Made by a program: the position numbers and the translations under genes | Source of the DNA: Salipiger bermudensis HTCC2601 | Lineage (GTDB): Bacteria; Pseudomonadota; Alphaproteobacteria; Rhodobacterales; Rhodobacteraceae | NCBI RefSeq assembly: GCF_000153725.1 | Contig: NZ_DS022276.1 | Span: 2,879,934 to 2,943,933, forward strand | Direction: 5' to 3' | DNA length: 64,000 nt | Notes under the pieces: generated by a model | Told to the model about the DNA's origin: nothing | Database searches by the model: none | Seen by the model: the letters and a program-made list of their open reading frames with translations, nothing else | Shown here: piece after piece, positions 56,650-64,000 of the stretch | Layout: every line of letters begins with the position of its first letter | Numbering within the stretch: position 1 is the stretch's first letter

Positions 56650-57255
56650 ATGACGCAAGCAATGAAAGAACTCGGCGGCCATCTCGAGATCCGGCGCCCC
56701 GACTGCGTGCTCGGCTGGTCCGTGGCCTTTGACGAGCTGACCGTCGACGTGACCCCGGCCAACATCCCGGGCTTCGTTGAGTTTCTCAAGACCGATCCGT
56801 CCTGCCGGTTCTCGACCCTGGTCGATATCACCGCGGTCGATCACCCCGAGCGGCCCAAGCGCTTCGACGTGGTCTACCACTTCCTGTCGATGTACCAGAA
56901 CCAGCGTATCCGGCTGCGCGTGGCGGTGCGCGAGGATGACGTCGTGCCGTCGGTCACCGGCACCCACCCGAGCGCCGACTGGTTCGAGCGGGAGGTGTTC
57001 GACATGTTCGGCATCATCTTCTCGGGCCACCCGGACTTGCGCCGCATTCTTACCGATTACGGCTTCCGCGGCCATCCGCTGCGCAAGGACTTCCCGACCA
57101 CCGGCTATGTCGAGGTGCGCTACGACGAAGAGCTCAAGCGCGTGGTCTACGAGCCGGTGAGCCTGGTGCAGGAGTATCGCCAGTTCGACTTCATGTCGCC
57201 CTGGGAAGGGGCGCAATACGTGCTGCCCGGTGACGAGAAGGCAGAGGCGAAGTGA
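56650..57255 (+). CDS. nuoC: NADH-quinone oxidoreductase subunit C
   Basis: 201 residues with GGGGAGAGAG ahead of the ATG. The conserved core reads [37 protein letters not shown] and [20 protein letters not shown], the peripheral-arm subunit that clamps NuoD. It is separate from nuoD, as usual in alphaproteobacteria. A P-family palindrome follows before nuoD. Confidence 0.97.
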   Translation: MTQAMKELGGHLEIRRPDCVLGWSVAFDELTVDVTPANIPGFVEFLKTDPSCRFSTLVDITAVDHPERPKRFDVVYHFLSMYQNQRIRLRVAVREDDVVPSVTGTHPSADWFEREVFDMFGIIFSGHPDLRRILTDYGFRGHPLRKDFPTTGYVEVRYDEELKRVVYEPVSLVQEYRQFDFMSPWEGAQYVLPGDEKAEAK

Positions 57256-57273
57256 TGCGCGCAACGTCAGTGG

Positions 57274-57299
57274 CCAAGATTTTTAGGACCAAAAGTCTT
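57274..57299. repeat. P-family palindrome between nuoC and nuoD
   Basis: CCAAGATTTTTA-GGAC-CAAAAGTCTT has two mismatches in the right arm relative to the perfect copy at 8016. The left half shares 14 bases, AAGATTTTTAGGAC, with that copy. It interrupts the otherwise tight nuo operon. Confidence 0.8.
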
Positions 57300-57328
57300 C
57301 GCGCCCCCGCGATGAGAGGACTGTTGAC

Positions 57329-58561
57329 ATGATGGACGGCTCGAAATTCGACGACGGCAGCACCGACGCGCTGTCGGGCGAGCAGCAGATCCGCAACTTC
57401 AACATCAACTTCGGGCCGCAGCACCCGGCGGCGCACGGCGTGCTGCGCCTCGTGCTCGAACTCGACGGCGAAATCGTCGAGCGCTGCGATCCGCATATCG
57501 GCCTGCTGCACCGCGGCACCGAGAAGCTGATGGAGAGCCGCACCTACCTGCAGAACCTGCCCTATTTCGACCGGCTCGACTATGTCGGCACGATGAACCA
57601 GGAACATGCCTGGTGCCTGGCAATCGAGCGCCTGACCGGCGTCGAGGTGCCGCGCCGGGCGCAGCTCATCCGCGTGCTCTACTGCGAGATCGGGCGCATC
57701 CTGAACCACCTGCTGAACGTGACCACGCAGGCCATGGACGTGGGCGCGCTGACGCCGCCGCTCTGGGGCTTCGAAGAGCGCGAGAAGCTGATGATCTTCT
57801 ACGAGCGCGCCTGCGGGGCGCGCCTGCACGCGGCCTATTTCCGCCCCGGTGGTGTGCATCAGGATCTGCCGCCCGAGCTGATCGAGGACCTCGATACCTG
57901 GTGCGACGAATTCCCGGCCCGGCTGCAGGACATTGATGACCTGCTGACCGAGAACCGGATTTTCAAGCAGCGCAACGCCGATATCGGCGTCGTGACCGAG
58001 GACGACATCCAGAAATACGGCTTCTCCGGCGTGCTCGTACGCGGCTCGGGCCTCGCATGGGACCTGCGCCGCGCGCAGCCCTACGAGTGCTACGACGAGT
58101 TCGAGTTCCAGATCCCTGTCGGCAAGAACGGCGATTGCTACGATCGCTACCTCTGCCGCATGGCCGAGATGCGCGAGAGCGTGAAGATCATGAAGCAGGC
58201 GCTCGAGAAGCTGCGCCTGCCGGAAAACCAGGGCGATGTGCTGGCGCGCGGCAAGGTGACGCCGCCGAAGCGCTCCGAGATGAAAACCTCGATGGAGGCG
58301 CTCATCCACCACTTCAAGCTCTATACCGAGGGCTTCCACGTGCCCGAGGGCGAGGTCTATGCCTGCGTCGAGGCGCCCAAGGGCGAGTTCGGCGTCTATC
58401 TGGTGGCGGATGGCAGCAACAAGCCTTACCGCGCCAAGCTGCGTGCGCCGGGCTTCCTGCACCTGCAGGCGATGGATTACATCTGCAAGGGCCACCAGCT
58501 TGCCGACGTGGCGGCGATCCTCGGCTCGCTCGACATCGTGTTCGGCGAGGTCGACCGCTGA
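57329..58561 (+). CDS. nuoD: NADH-quinone oxidoreductase subunit D
   Basis: 410 residues with AGAGGA eight bases before the ATG. The 49-kDa/hydrogenase-large-like fold reads [46 protein letters not shown] and the quinone-site [13 protein letters not shown]. The C-terminal DIVFGEVDR is characteristic. It forms the quinone cavity with NuoB. Intact full-length gene. Confidence 0.97.
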   Translation: MMDGSKFDDGSTDALSGEQQIRNFNINFGPQHPAAHGVLRLVLELDGEIVERCDPHIGLLHRGTEKLMESRTYLQNLPYFDRLDYVGTMNQEHAWCLAIERLTGVEVPRRAQLIRVLYCEIGRILNHLLNVTTQAMDVGALTPPLWGFEEREKLMIFYERACGARLHAAYFRPGGVHQDLPPELIEDLDTWCDEFPARLQDIDDLLTENRIFKQRNADIGVVTEDDIQKYGFSGVLVRGSGLAWDLRRAQPYECYDEFEFQIPVGKNGDCYDRYLCRMAEMRESVKIMKQALEKLRLPENQGDVLARGKVTPPKRSEMKTSMEALIHHFKLYTEGFHVPEGEVYACVEAPKGEFGVYLVADGSNKPYRAKLRAPGFLHLQAMDYICKGHQLADVAAILGSLDIVFGEVDR

Positions 58562-58667
58562 GGCGGCACTTCTGATGACGGGCGGGGCACCGGCGCGTGC
58601 CCGGCCGAGCGGCGTTTCTCGGAGGACTCCGGGGGCCGCGCCAAAGACAAGAGAACGAGGGAACGAC

Positions 58668-59009
58668 ATGCTGAAGAAAAGCTGGCTGCTGCTGCCGCTC
58701 ATCGCCACCGCCGGCTGCCTTGCGCTGCCGCCCGAGAGCGTCGACGACGCACAGCTGCGGGCCTTCGATGAGGCGGTGGCCTCGATCGGCTGCAACCTCG
58801 ATTACGAGGCGGATTACCTGCCGGTCGAGCTGCAGACTGGCCTGACCCGCGAACAGGTCCAGCAGGTCGCCAACTACCGCATCGCGGCGGGCGCGGGCGA
58901 ATCCACCGAGGTCGGCGGGTTCCGCCTGACCACGGGAAGCTGCACGCCGACCGCCGAGGCGCCGGTGGTCGAGGCCGAGCCCGCACCCGCGCCGACGAGC
59001 GCCGGCTGA
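58668..59009 (+). CDS. Small lipoprotein in the nuo operon
   Basis: 113 residues with GAGGGAACGAC ahead of the ATG. Lipobox LIATAGCLAL predicts a lipid-anchored envelope protein. The mature part (DDAQLRAFDEAVASIGCNLD, LTREQVQQVANYRIA) has two further cysteines and a Pro/Ala-rich tail. No family recognised. It lies between nuoD and nuoE on the same strand. Whether it touches complex I is unknown; complex I is on the inner membrane, so a periplasmic-face role is possible. Confidence 0.75.
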   Translation: MLKKSWLLLPLIATAGCLALPPESVDDAQLRAFDEAVASIGCNLDYEADYLPVELQTGLTREQVQQVANYRIAAGAGESTEVGGFRLTTGSCTPTAEAPVVEAEPAPAPTSAG

Positions 59010-59092
59010 GCCCGGTGACCGGCTTCGCCGCCATACCCTTCCCGAGCGCCCGGCGCCGGTAGAGACACCCTCAACAAGAGGCCATCCGACTG

Positions 59093-60241
59093 ATGCTTCG
59101 CCGCCTTCATCCCGACCAGCCCGAGAGTTTCGCCTTCACCCAAGCCAACATGGCGTGGGCCGAGGGGCAGATCAGCAAGTATCCCGCCGGTCGCCAGGCC
59201 AGCGCGGTGATCCCGCTGCTGTGGCGGGCGCAGGAGCAGGAGGGCTGGCTCAGCCGTCCGGCGATCGAGGCCGTGGCCGAGATGCTCGACATGGCCTATA
59301 TCCGGGTGCTCGAGGTCGCGACCTTCTACTTCATGTTCCAGCTGCAGCCGGTGGGCTCGGTGGCACATGTGCAGATCTGCGGCACCACGACCTGCATGAT
59401 CTGCGGTGCCGAGGATCTGATGGCGGTCTGCAAGGACAAGATCGCGCCGAAGGCACACGAGGTCTCCGCCGACGGCAAGTTTTCGTGGGAAGAGGTCGAG
59501 TGTCTCGGGTCCTGCGCCAACGCGCCGATGGCGCAGATCGGCAAGGATTACTACGAGGATCTCACCGCGGAGCGCCTCTCCGAGATCCTCGACGAGCTCG
59601 CCGCCGGCAAGGTGCCTGTGCCGGGCCCGCAGAACGGGCGCTATTCGTCCGAGCCCAAGGGCGGGCCGGTGGTGCTGACCGAGCATGTCGAGGGCCGGGC
59701 GGAGTACAACGCCTCGGTCGAGCTTGCCACGACCATCGGCGACACGGTCAAGCGCATCGATGGCACCGAGGTGCCGCTGCGCACCCCGTGGCGCGACCGC
59801 TCGGATGAAAAGGGCGATGCCGAGCCCGAAACCCATGCTCCGAAGCTCGCCGAGGACGTTCCGGCGGACGACACCGGCGTCGACAAGCGCGAGGCGCCGG
59901 TCGAGCCTGCCGCCAAGGTCGAAAGCCCGGCCGAGGACGAGGCGGTGGGCACCCGCCCCGAGGCGCTCGAGGGGCCGCGCGAAGGCGGGGCGGACGATCT
60001 CAAGCAGATCAAGGGCGTCGGGCCCAAGCTCGAGGAGCTGTGCCACAGCCTCGGCTTCTTTCATTTCGATCAGATCGCAAACTGGTCCGAGGACGAGGTC
60101 GCCTGGGTCGATGCGAACCTTCAGGGCTTCAAGGGCCGGGTCACCCGGGATGGCTGGGTGGATCAGGCGAAAGTCCTATCCTCCGGTGGAGAGACGGAAT
60201 TCTCCGGTCGTGCTAAGAAGGGGGACGTCAGCGAAGACTGA
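59093..60241 (+). CDS. nuoE: NADH-quinone oxidoreductase subunit E with C-terminal HhH-like extension
   Basis: 382 residues against the usual 160-240. The N-terminal ~165 residues are a normal [2Fe-2S] subunit ([40 protein letters not shown] giving four Cys). Residues ~190-295 are an acidic, Pro/Glu-rich linker. Residues ~301-370 read [20 protein letters not shown] then [15 protein letters not shown], a helix-hairpin-helix-like domain. Almost the same domain ends the next protein. I recall such a domain as COG3743-like (predicted 5' nuclease HhH); a nuclease role in complex I is unlikely, and binding or assembly is more plausible. Confidence 0.93.
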   Translation: MLRRLHPDQPESFAFTQANMAWAEGQISKYPAGRQASAVIPLLWRAQEQEGWLSRPAIEAVAEMLDMAYIRVLEVATFYFMFQLQPVGSVAHVQICGTTTCMICGAEDLMAVCKDKIAPKAHEVSADGKFSWEEVECLGSCANAPMAQIGKDYYEDLTAERLSEILDELAAGKVPVPGPQNGRYSSEPKGGPVVLTEHVEGRAEYNASVELATTIGDTVKRIDGTEVPLRTPWRDRSDEKGDAEPETHAPKLAEDVPADDTGVDKREAPVEPAAKVESPAEDEAVGTRPEALEGPREGGADDLKQIKGVGPKLEELCHSLGFFHFDQIANWSEDEVAWVDANLQGFKGRVTRDGWVDQAKVLSSGGETEFSGRAKKGDVSED

Positions 60242-60276
60242 CGCGGACCCACACGACCTTTTAGGGGAGGATTGGA

Positions 60277-61002
60277 ATGACGGACATGGCAACGAACGGG
60301 ACCTGCAAGCGCAACTGCTGGATTGCAGCGTCGGTGATCGGTGTGCTCGTGGCGCTGTTTGCGCTCGGGGGTCACAGGGGGCTCGTCGCGGCGATCCTGC
60401 TCGGCATCCTGGCGGCGGCGCTGCTCGGAAGCCTGTTCGTCTGGCTGACCTGCTCCCCGGTGCCGAAGCTCGGCGCCCGCAAGGCCAGCGCCCCGGCACA
60501 ACCGGCGACGCCGAAGCCGGCAGCCCCCGCGGCAGAGCCAAAGCCTGCCAAGGTCGAGGAGGATCCGACCGCATCCGAGGAGGCTGTCGCCAAGCCCGCG
60601 CGTGATGAGCCGCTGATCAAGCCGAGCAAGCCGCTCGCCGGTCAGGCCGAGCTGGCGTCGCGCAAGGGCGACTGGAAATACGAGGCCGAGGCCGCGCCCG
60701 TCTCCGAAGGCGAGGGCACCCAGCCCGAGGCCCTCTCCGCCCCGCGCGAGAGCGGCGCCGACGACCTGAAGGAGATCAAGGGCGTCGGTCCCAAGCTCGA
60801 GACCTTGCTGCATGAGCTGGGGATCTACCATTTCGACCAGATCGCCGGTTGGAGCGCCGCCGAGGTCGCTTGGATGGACGCCAACCTCAAGGGCTTCCGC
60901 GGCCGGGTGTCGCGAGACGACTGGATCGGCCAGGCCAAGATCCTTGCCGCCGGGGGCGAGACCGATTTCTCGACCCGCGTCGACAAGGGCGAGGTCTACT
61001 GA
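60277..61002 (+). CDS. Membrane protein with the same HhH-like domain as NuoE
   Basis: 241 residues with GGGGAGG ahead. Two membrane helices at ~12-60 (CWIAASVIGVLVALFALGG, LVAAILLGILAAALLGSLFV), a Pro/Ala/Lys-rich linker (~70-155), then [20 protein letters not shown] and HFDQIAGWSAAEVAWMDANL at ~162-230. This is the same domain as the NuoE C-terminus, with the same order of conserved residues through to the QAKILAAGGETDFS end. It may tether NuoE, or a partner, to the membrane. No homologue named. Confidence 0.85.
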   Translation: MTDMATNGTCKRNCWIAASVIGVLVALFALGGHRGLVAAILLGILAAALLGSLFVWLTCSPVPKLGARKASAPAQPATPKPAAPAAEPKPAKVEEDPTASEEAVAKPARDEPLIKPSKPLAGQAELASRKGDWKYEAEAAPVSEGEGTQPEALSAPRESGADDLKEIKGVGPKLETLLHELGIYHFDQIAGWSAAEVAWMDANLKGFRGRVSRDDWIGQAKILAAGGETDFSTRVDKGEVY

Positions 61003-61115
61003 GGCCGGCAATCAAGACCCGCTCCGGGCAAGTGCCGGGGCGGAAGACCACACGAAAGGGGCGTGGCGCGATGGGCGCGCCGCAGGGGCCCCAAGGCCAA
61101 GGAAAGGGCCAGAGC

Positions 61116-61334
61116 ATGACCGACCGGGACCGCCACAACCGGCAGGGGCGCATCATCGCGCTCGTGATCGCCGGCACCGGGCTGGCCTGGATCGCCGCCA
61201 TGCTGGCCGGCGAGGCGCTGGGATGGTCCCAGCGCACACGCGCCTTCTTCGACCTGGCGGCGATCGCCGGGTTCGGGACGGCGATCTGGATGATTTACGG
61301 GCTCTGGCGCGCGCGCCAGCAGAACAAGGACTGA
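61116..61334 (+). CDS. DUF5337-type small membrane protein
   Basis: 72 residues from the ATG at 61116; an ATG at 61071 with AAAGGGG is a possible alternative that adds 15 residues. Two membrane helices ([40 protein letters not shown]) flank a short loop, matching the small family I recall as DUF5337 in Rhodobacteraceae nuo clusters. Four bases separate it from nuoF. A complex I assembly or accessory function is inferred from position only. Confidence 0.8.
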   Translation: MTDRDRHNRQGRIIALVIAGTGLAWIAAMLAGEALGWSQRTRAFFDLAAIAGFGTAIWMIYGLWRARQQNKD

Positions 61335-61338
61335 TGCG

Positions 61339-62634
61339 ATGCTGAAGGACGAGGACCGCATTTTCACCAATCTCTACGGCATGCATGACCGCACGCTGCA
61401 GGGTGCGAAGAAGCGTGGCCACTGGGACGGAACCGCCGGGATCCTCGGCAAGGGCCGCGACTGGATCATCGACGAGATGAAGGCCTCGGGGCTGCGTGGC
61501 CGCGGCGGGGCGGGCTTCCCGACCGGCCTCAAGTGGTCCTTCATGCCCAAGGAGAGCGACGGTCGCCCGGCCTATCTGGTGATCAACGCCGACGAATCCG
61601 AGCCCGCGACCTGCAAGGACCGCGAGATCATGCGCCACGATCCGCACACGCTGATCGAAGGCGCGCTGATCGCCAGCTTCGCCATGGGAGCGCACACCTC
61701 CTATATCTACATCCGCGGCGAATATATCCGCGAGCGCGAGGCGCTTCAGGCGGCCATCGACGAGGCTTATGACGCCGGCATGATCGGCAAGAACGCCTGC
61801 GGCTCGGGCTGGGATTTCGATCTTTACCTGCACCACGGCGCCGGCGCGTATATCTGCGGCGAGGAGACCTCGCTGCTGGAAAGCCTCGAGGGCAAGAAGG
61901 GTATGCCGCGCATGAAGCCGCCGTTCCCGGCGGGCGCGGGCCTCTACGGCTGCCCGACCACGGTCAACAACGTCGAGAGCATCGCCGTCGTGCCGACCAT
62001 CCTGCGCCGCGGCGCGAGCTGGTTCTCGGGCTTCGGTCGCAAGAACAACTCCGGCACCAAGCTCATGGGCCTCACCGGCCACGTCAACACGCCCTCGGTC
62101 TTCGAGGAAGAGATGTCGCTCTCGGTGCGCGAGATCATCGAGAAGCACGGCGGCGGCATCCGGGGCGGCTGGGACAACCTCAAGGCCATCATCCCCGGCG
62201 GCGCCTCCTGTCCGATCCTGCCCAAGGACAAGCTCGAAGACGCGATCTTCGATTTCGACTGGATGCGCGAGAACAAGTCGAGCTTCGGCACCGGCTGCAT
62301 GATCGTGATGGATCAGAACACCGACGTGGTGAAGGCGGTCTGGCGCCTGTCGAAGTTCTTCAAGCACGAGAGCTGCGGCCAGTGCACCCCATGCCGCGAG
62401 GGCACCGGCTGGATGATGCGCGTGATGGACCGGCTGGTGCGCGGCGAGGCCGAAGTCGAAGAGATCGACATGCTGCTCGACGTGACCAAGCAGGTCGAGG
62501 GCCACACCATCTGCGCCCTGGGCGACGCGGCGGCCTGGCCGATCCAGGGCTTGATCCGGCATTTCCGCGAAGAGATCGAGGACCGCATCAAGGCCAAGAA
62601 GACCGGCCGCATGGGCGCGATGGCGGCAGAGTGA
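61339..62634 (+). CDS. nuoF: NADH-quinone oxidoreductase subunit F (NADH-binding)
   Basis: 431 residues. NADH/FMN region near [18 protein letters not shown] (~56-72), then [16 protein letters not shown]. The N3 [4Fe-4S] ligands are C346, C349 and C352 in [11 protein letters not shown] and C392 in [10 protein letters not shown]. It accepts hydride from NADH via FMN and passes electrons to the Fe-S chain. Two bases separate the nuoF stop from the next start. nuoG is not in the window. Confidence 0.97.
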   Translation: MLKDEDRIFTNLYGMHDRTLQGAKKRGHWDGTAGILGKGRDWIIDEMKASGLRGRGGAGFPTGLKWSFMPKESDGRPAYLVINADESEPATCKDREIMRHDPHTLIEGALIASFAMGAHTSYIYIRGEYIREREALQAAIDEAYDAGMIGKNACGSGWDFDLYLHHGAGAYICGEETSLLESLEGKKGMPRMKPPFPAGAGLYGCPTTVNNVESIAVVPTILRRGASWFSGFGRKNNSGTKLMGLTGHVNTPSVFEEEMSLSVREIIEKHGGGIRGGWDNLKAIIPGGASCPILPKDKLEDAIFDFDWMRENKSSFGTGCMIVMDQNTDVVKAVWRLSKFFKHESCGQCTPCREGTGWMMRVMDRLVRGEAEVEEIDMLLDVTKQVEGHTICALGDAAAWPIQGLIRHFREEIEDRIKAKKTGRMGAMAAE

Positions 62635-62636
62635 GC

Positions 62637-63089
62637 ATGACTTTGCGCGCCGCATATCTCCTCGCGCCGGCCGTGGCGCTGCTGCTCGCGGGCTGTGCCC
62701 CCGGCACGGGCGTTGGCACGGGCGCGACCGGCGGAGCGGCGCTGCCCTCGGGAAGCTCGCTCGAGGCGCGCTGGGAGCGGCGTGTGGTCACGCTTCTGGT
62801 GGCCGAGCGTATCGCCGATGCCTGCTATGGGGAAGGGATCTACCTCGCGCCGTCGCCCTATGGCGGTGCGGTGCATCGTGCCACCGAGGAGATGGTCGCC
62901 GCGGGCGAGGATCGCGCGGCGCTCGACGCGGTGTTTGCGGGACATGATTTCAACACCACCACGACCGCGGTCGAGAGCTATCTCGCCTCGCGCGGCGGGT
63001 CGGTGGAGGCGCCGGCCAGCCTCTGCGCCGTGGGTGAGGCCGAGATCGCCGAAGGCTCCGAGGTGGGTCGGGTGCTGACGAGACTATGA
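62637..63089 (+). CDS. Lipoprotein related to the DUF5333-type protein at 63580
   Basis: 150 residues, starting three bases after nuoF stops. Lipobox ALLLAGCAPG. The C-terminal segment LCAVGEAEIAEGSEVGRVLTRL parallels YCRVGREEISRGSQIGALLR at the end of the 63580 protein, and both have an early IADAC/IRKTC cysteine, so the two are probably paralogues. ATGA overlap with the next gene. Function unknown. Confidence 0.75.
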   Translation: MTLRAAYLLAPAVALLLAGCAPGTGVGTGATGGAALPSGSSLEARWERRVVTLLVAERIADACYGEGIYLAPSPYGGAVHRATEEMVAAGEDRAALDAVFAGHDFNTTTTAVESYLASRGGSVEAPASLCAVGEAEIAEGSEVGRVLTRL

Positions 63090-63451
63090 AGGACGGGATG
63101 GGCAAGGTGAGCAAGCGAAACGGCATCGGGACTTGGGCGGCGCTGGCGCTGACGGCGCTGGCCCTCGCGGGATGTGGCGGCGTCGAGAACGACTACAATT
63201 ACGGTGGCGTCACCTTTACCGGCAAGGCCAAGCCGGTGAAGGGCGACCGGACGAGCTTTGTCTCGACCGCAGGTCCCGCCAGTGCCTCGCTCGACGGTGC
63301 CATCGGCGGCGCGAACTACGAGGGCATCAAGTACTGCATCGACTATCTCGGCACCTCCGATATCGAGTGGCAGGTCGGCCCCGACACGCCGCGCCAGCAG
63401 CTTGATCTGAGCGACAACCGCGTGACCTTCCGGGGGCGCTGCGTCGAGTGA
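63086..63451 (+). CDS. Small lipoprotein
   Basis: 121 residues. A signal with lipobox (LALTALALAGCGGV) precedes a beta-rich mature domain (YNYGGVTFTGKAKPVKGDRT, IKYCIDYLGTSDIEWQVGPD), with two cysteines near the end. The ATG at 63086 overlaps the previous stop (ATGA); a start at 63098 (MGKVSK) is possible. No family recognised. Part of the same accessory set behind nuoF. Confidence 0.72.
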   Translation: MKDGMGKVSKRNGIGTWAALALTALALAGCGGVENDYNYGGVTFTGKAKPVKGDRTSFVSTAGPASASLDGAIGGANYEGIKYCIDYLGTSDIEWQVGPDTPRQQLDLSDNRVTFRGRCVE

Positions 63452-63579
63452 GAGGTTTCGCCGTCATATCAGCGGCCTGCCGCGCATGTTATTGCATAAC
63501 GCAACGTGCGGTCCCCACCTCGGGATGTGGAGACGTGCGCCCGCGCGCGCGCTCCGCAACCCCGCATCGGAGGACTGAC

Positions 63580-64000
63580 ATGCGCATCATCAAGACGCTT
63601 CTGCTGGCCTGCGCGACCACGGTCGCGAGCCTGCCCGCCGCCGCCACCGCCAAGGCGCCGCTGGGTCAGGTCAAGGAGATCAACGACGGCCTTCTGGCGG
63701 TGGGCATCGCCGACGAGATCCGCAAGACGTGCGGCGATATCGATGCCCGCATGATCACTGCCTACGCCTATCTCGCGAAGCTGAAGTCGCGGGCGCGTTC
63801 GCTGGGCTACAGCGAGGACGAGATCGAGGACTACGTGACCTCGAAGGACGAGAAGAAGAAAATGCGCGCCAAGGGCGAGGCATGGCTCGAGGCCCGCGGC
63901 GTGACGCTGGGCCAGGAAGCCGGCTACTGCCGCGTTGGCCGCGAAGAAATCAGCAGGGGCTCGCAGATCGGCGCGCTCCTGAGGGCCCGGGATGCGGCGC
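63580..64000 (+). CDS. DUF5333-type exported protein (runs off the window end)
   Basis: At least 140 residues, open at the right edge. Signal peptide 1-25 (SLPAAATA|KAP), GGAGGACTGAC before the ATG. Acidic-basic helical region (LKSRARSLGYSEDEIEDYVT, KDEKKKMRAKGEAWLEARG) and the end motif YCRVGREEISRGSQIGALLR. It matches the small family I recall as DUF5333 in Rhodobacteraceae. A GTTAT-TGC-ATAAC palindrome (63488-63500) lies in the 128-base gap before it, the largest gap in this part of the operon. Confidence 0.78.
   Translation, partial: MRIIKTLLLACATTVASLPAAATAKAPLGQVKEINDGLLAVGIADEIRKTCGDIDARMITAYAYLAKLKSRARSLGYSEDEIEDYVTSKDEKKKMRAKGEAWLEARGVTLGQEAGYCRVGREEISRGSQIGALLRARDAA

Noticed and set aside
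63488..63500. GTTAT-TGC-ATAAC as an internal nuo promoter operator
   Set aside because: Perfect but short, with no promoter elements placed around it. Kept only as a note in the last gene's entry.

Overview
This is a GC-rich window from an alphaproteobacterium, almost certainly Rhodobacteraceae (Roseobacter/Rhodobacter group). The evidence is a nuo (complex I) cluster with a long NuoE and small DUF5337/DUF5333-type genes between the subunits, a DksA with a single cysteine in its zinc-finger region, Entner-Doudoroff dehydratase, TRAP transport, a complete leucine catabolic cluster, and intergenic repeats of the TATTTT...AGAAGAAG kind. I cannot name the genus. No prophage, insertion sequence, CRISPR array, rRNA or convincing tRNA is visible. 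This is chromosomal core and metabolic DNA rather than a mobile region.

Layout. 1-3081 (+): end of a peptide-type ABC importer (binding protein, acetamidase/formamidase, double ATPase). 3078-6809 (-): a methyltransferase, a DsbA-like thiol oxidoreductase and an M48/TPR periplasmic protease. 6866-11984 (+): a PLP aminotransferase, the cell-wall amidase AmiC and penicillin-binding protein 1A. 12238-15994 (-): an arylsulfotransferase-like propeller protein with a SsuABC/TauABC-type ABC importer. A LacI-family repressor gene (16152, +) lies divergent to it across two TTAAAACGTTTTAA-type operators. 17301-21027 (+): release factor 2, a phospholipase-D-family lipoprotein and a DUF2189 membrane protein. 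21046-22468: a divergent HTH regulator and a small conserved protein. 22630-26179 (-): ilvB, an acyltransferase and ilvH behind a probable peptide attenuator. 27068-33901: a NarL-type two-component system divergent to a three-gene TRAP transporter with an unusually large membrane subunit.

34154-45568 is a series of mostly single genes: edd, an RlmI-like methyltransferase overlapping a PIN-domain gene, an orphan FbpC-type ATPase, an AEC carrier, a GNAT enzyme, a MoxR ATPase, dksA, an FAD monooxygenase, creA and a PPOX-fold protein. 45725-54956 (+) is the leucine/isovalerate degradation cluster: isovaleryl-CoA dehydrogenase, acyl-CoA ligase, both methylcrotonyl-CoA carboxylase subunits, a GST, HMG-CoA lyase and methylglutaconyl-CoA hydratase. 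55654-64000 (+) is nuoA-B-C-D-x-E-x-x-F-x-x-x, where x marks six small lineage genes, most of them lipoproteins or membrane proteins. nuoG is expected beyond the window.

Points of most interest: a helix-hairpin-helix-like domain shared by the NuoE C-terminus and the membrane protein encoded next to it; the ilv leader (13-codon peptide with Ile, Val and a rare TTA Leu codon, then competing hairpins); two families of dispersed intergenic repeats; and the arylsulfotransferase/ABC/LacI locus with twin operators. No wholly new defence or mobile system is apparent. The best candidate for an undescribed functional module is the set of accessory proteins woven into the nuo operon.
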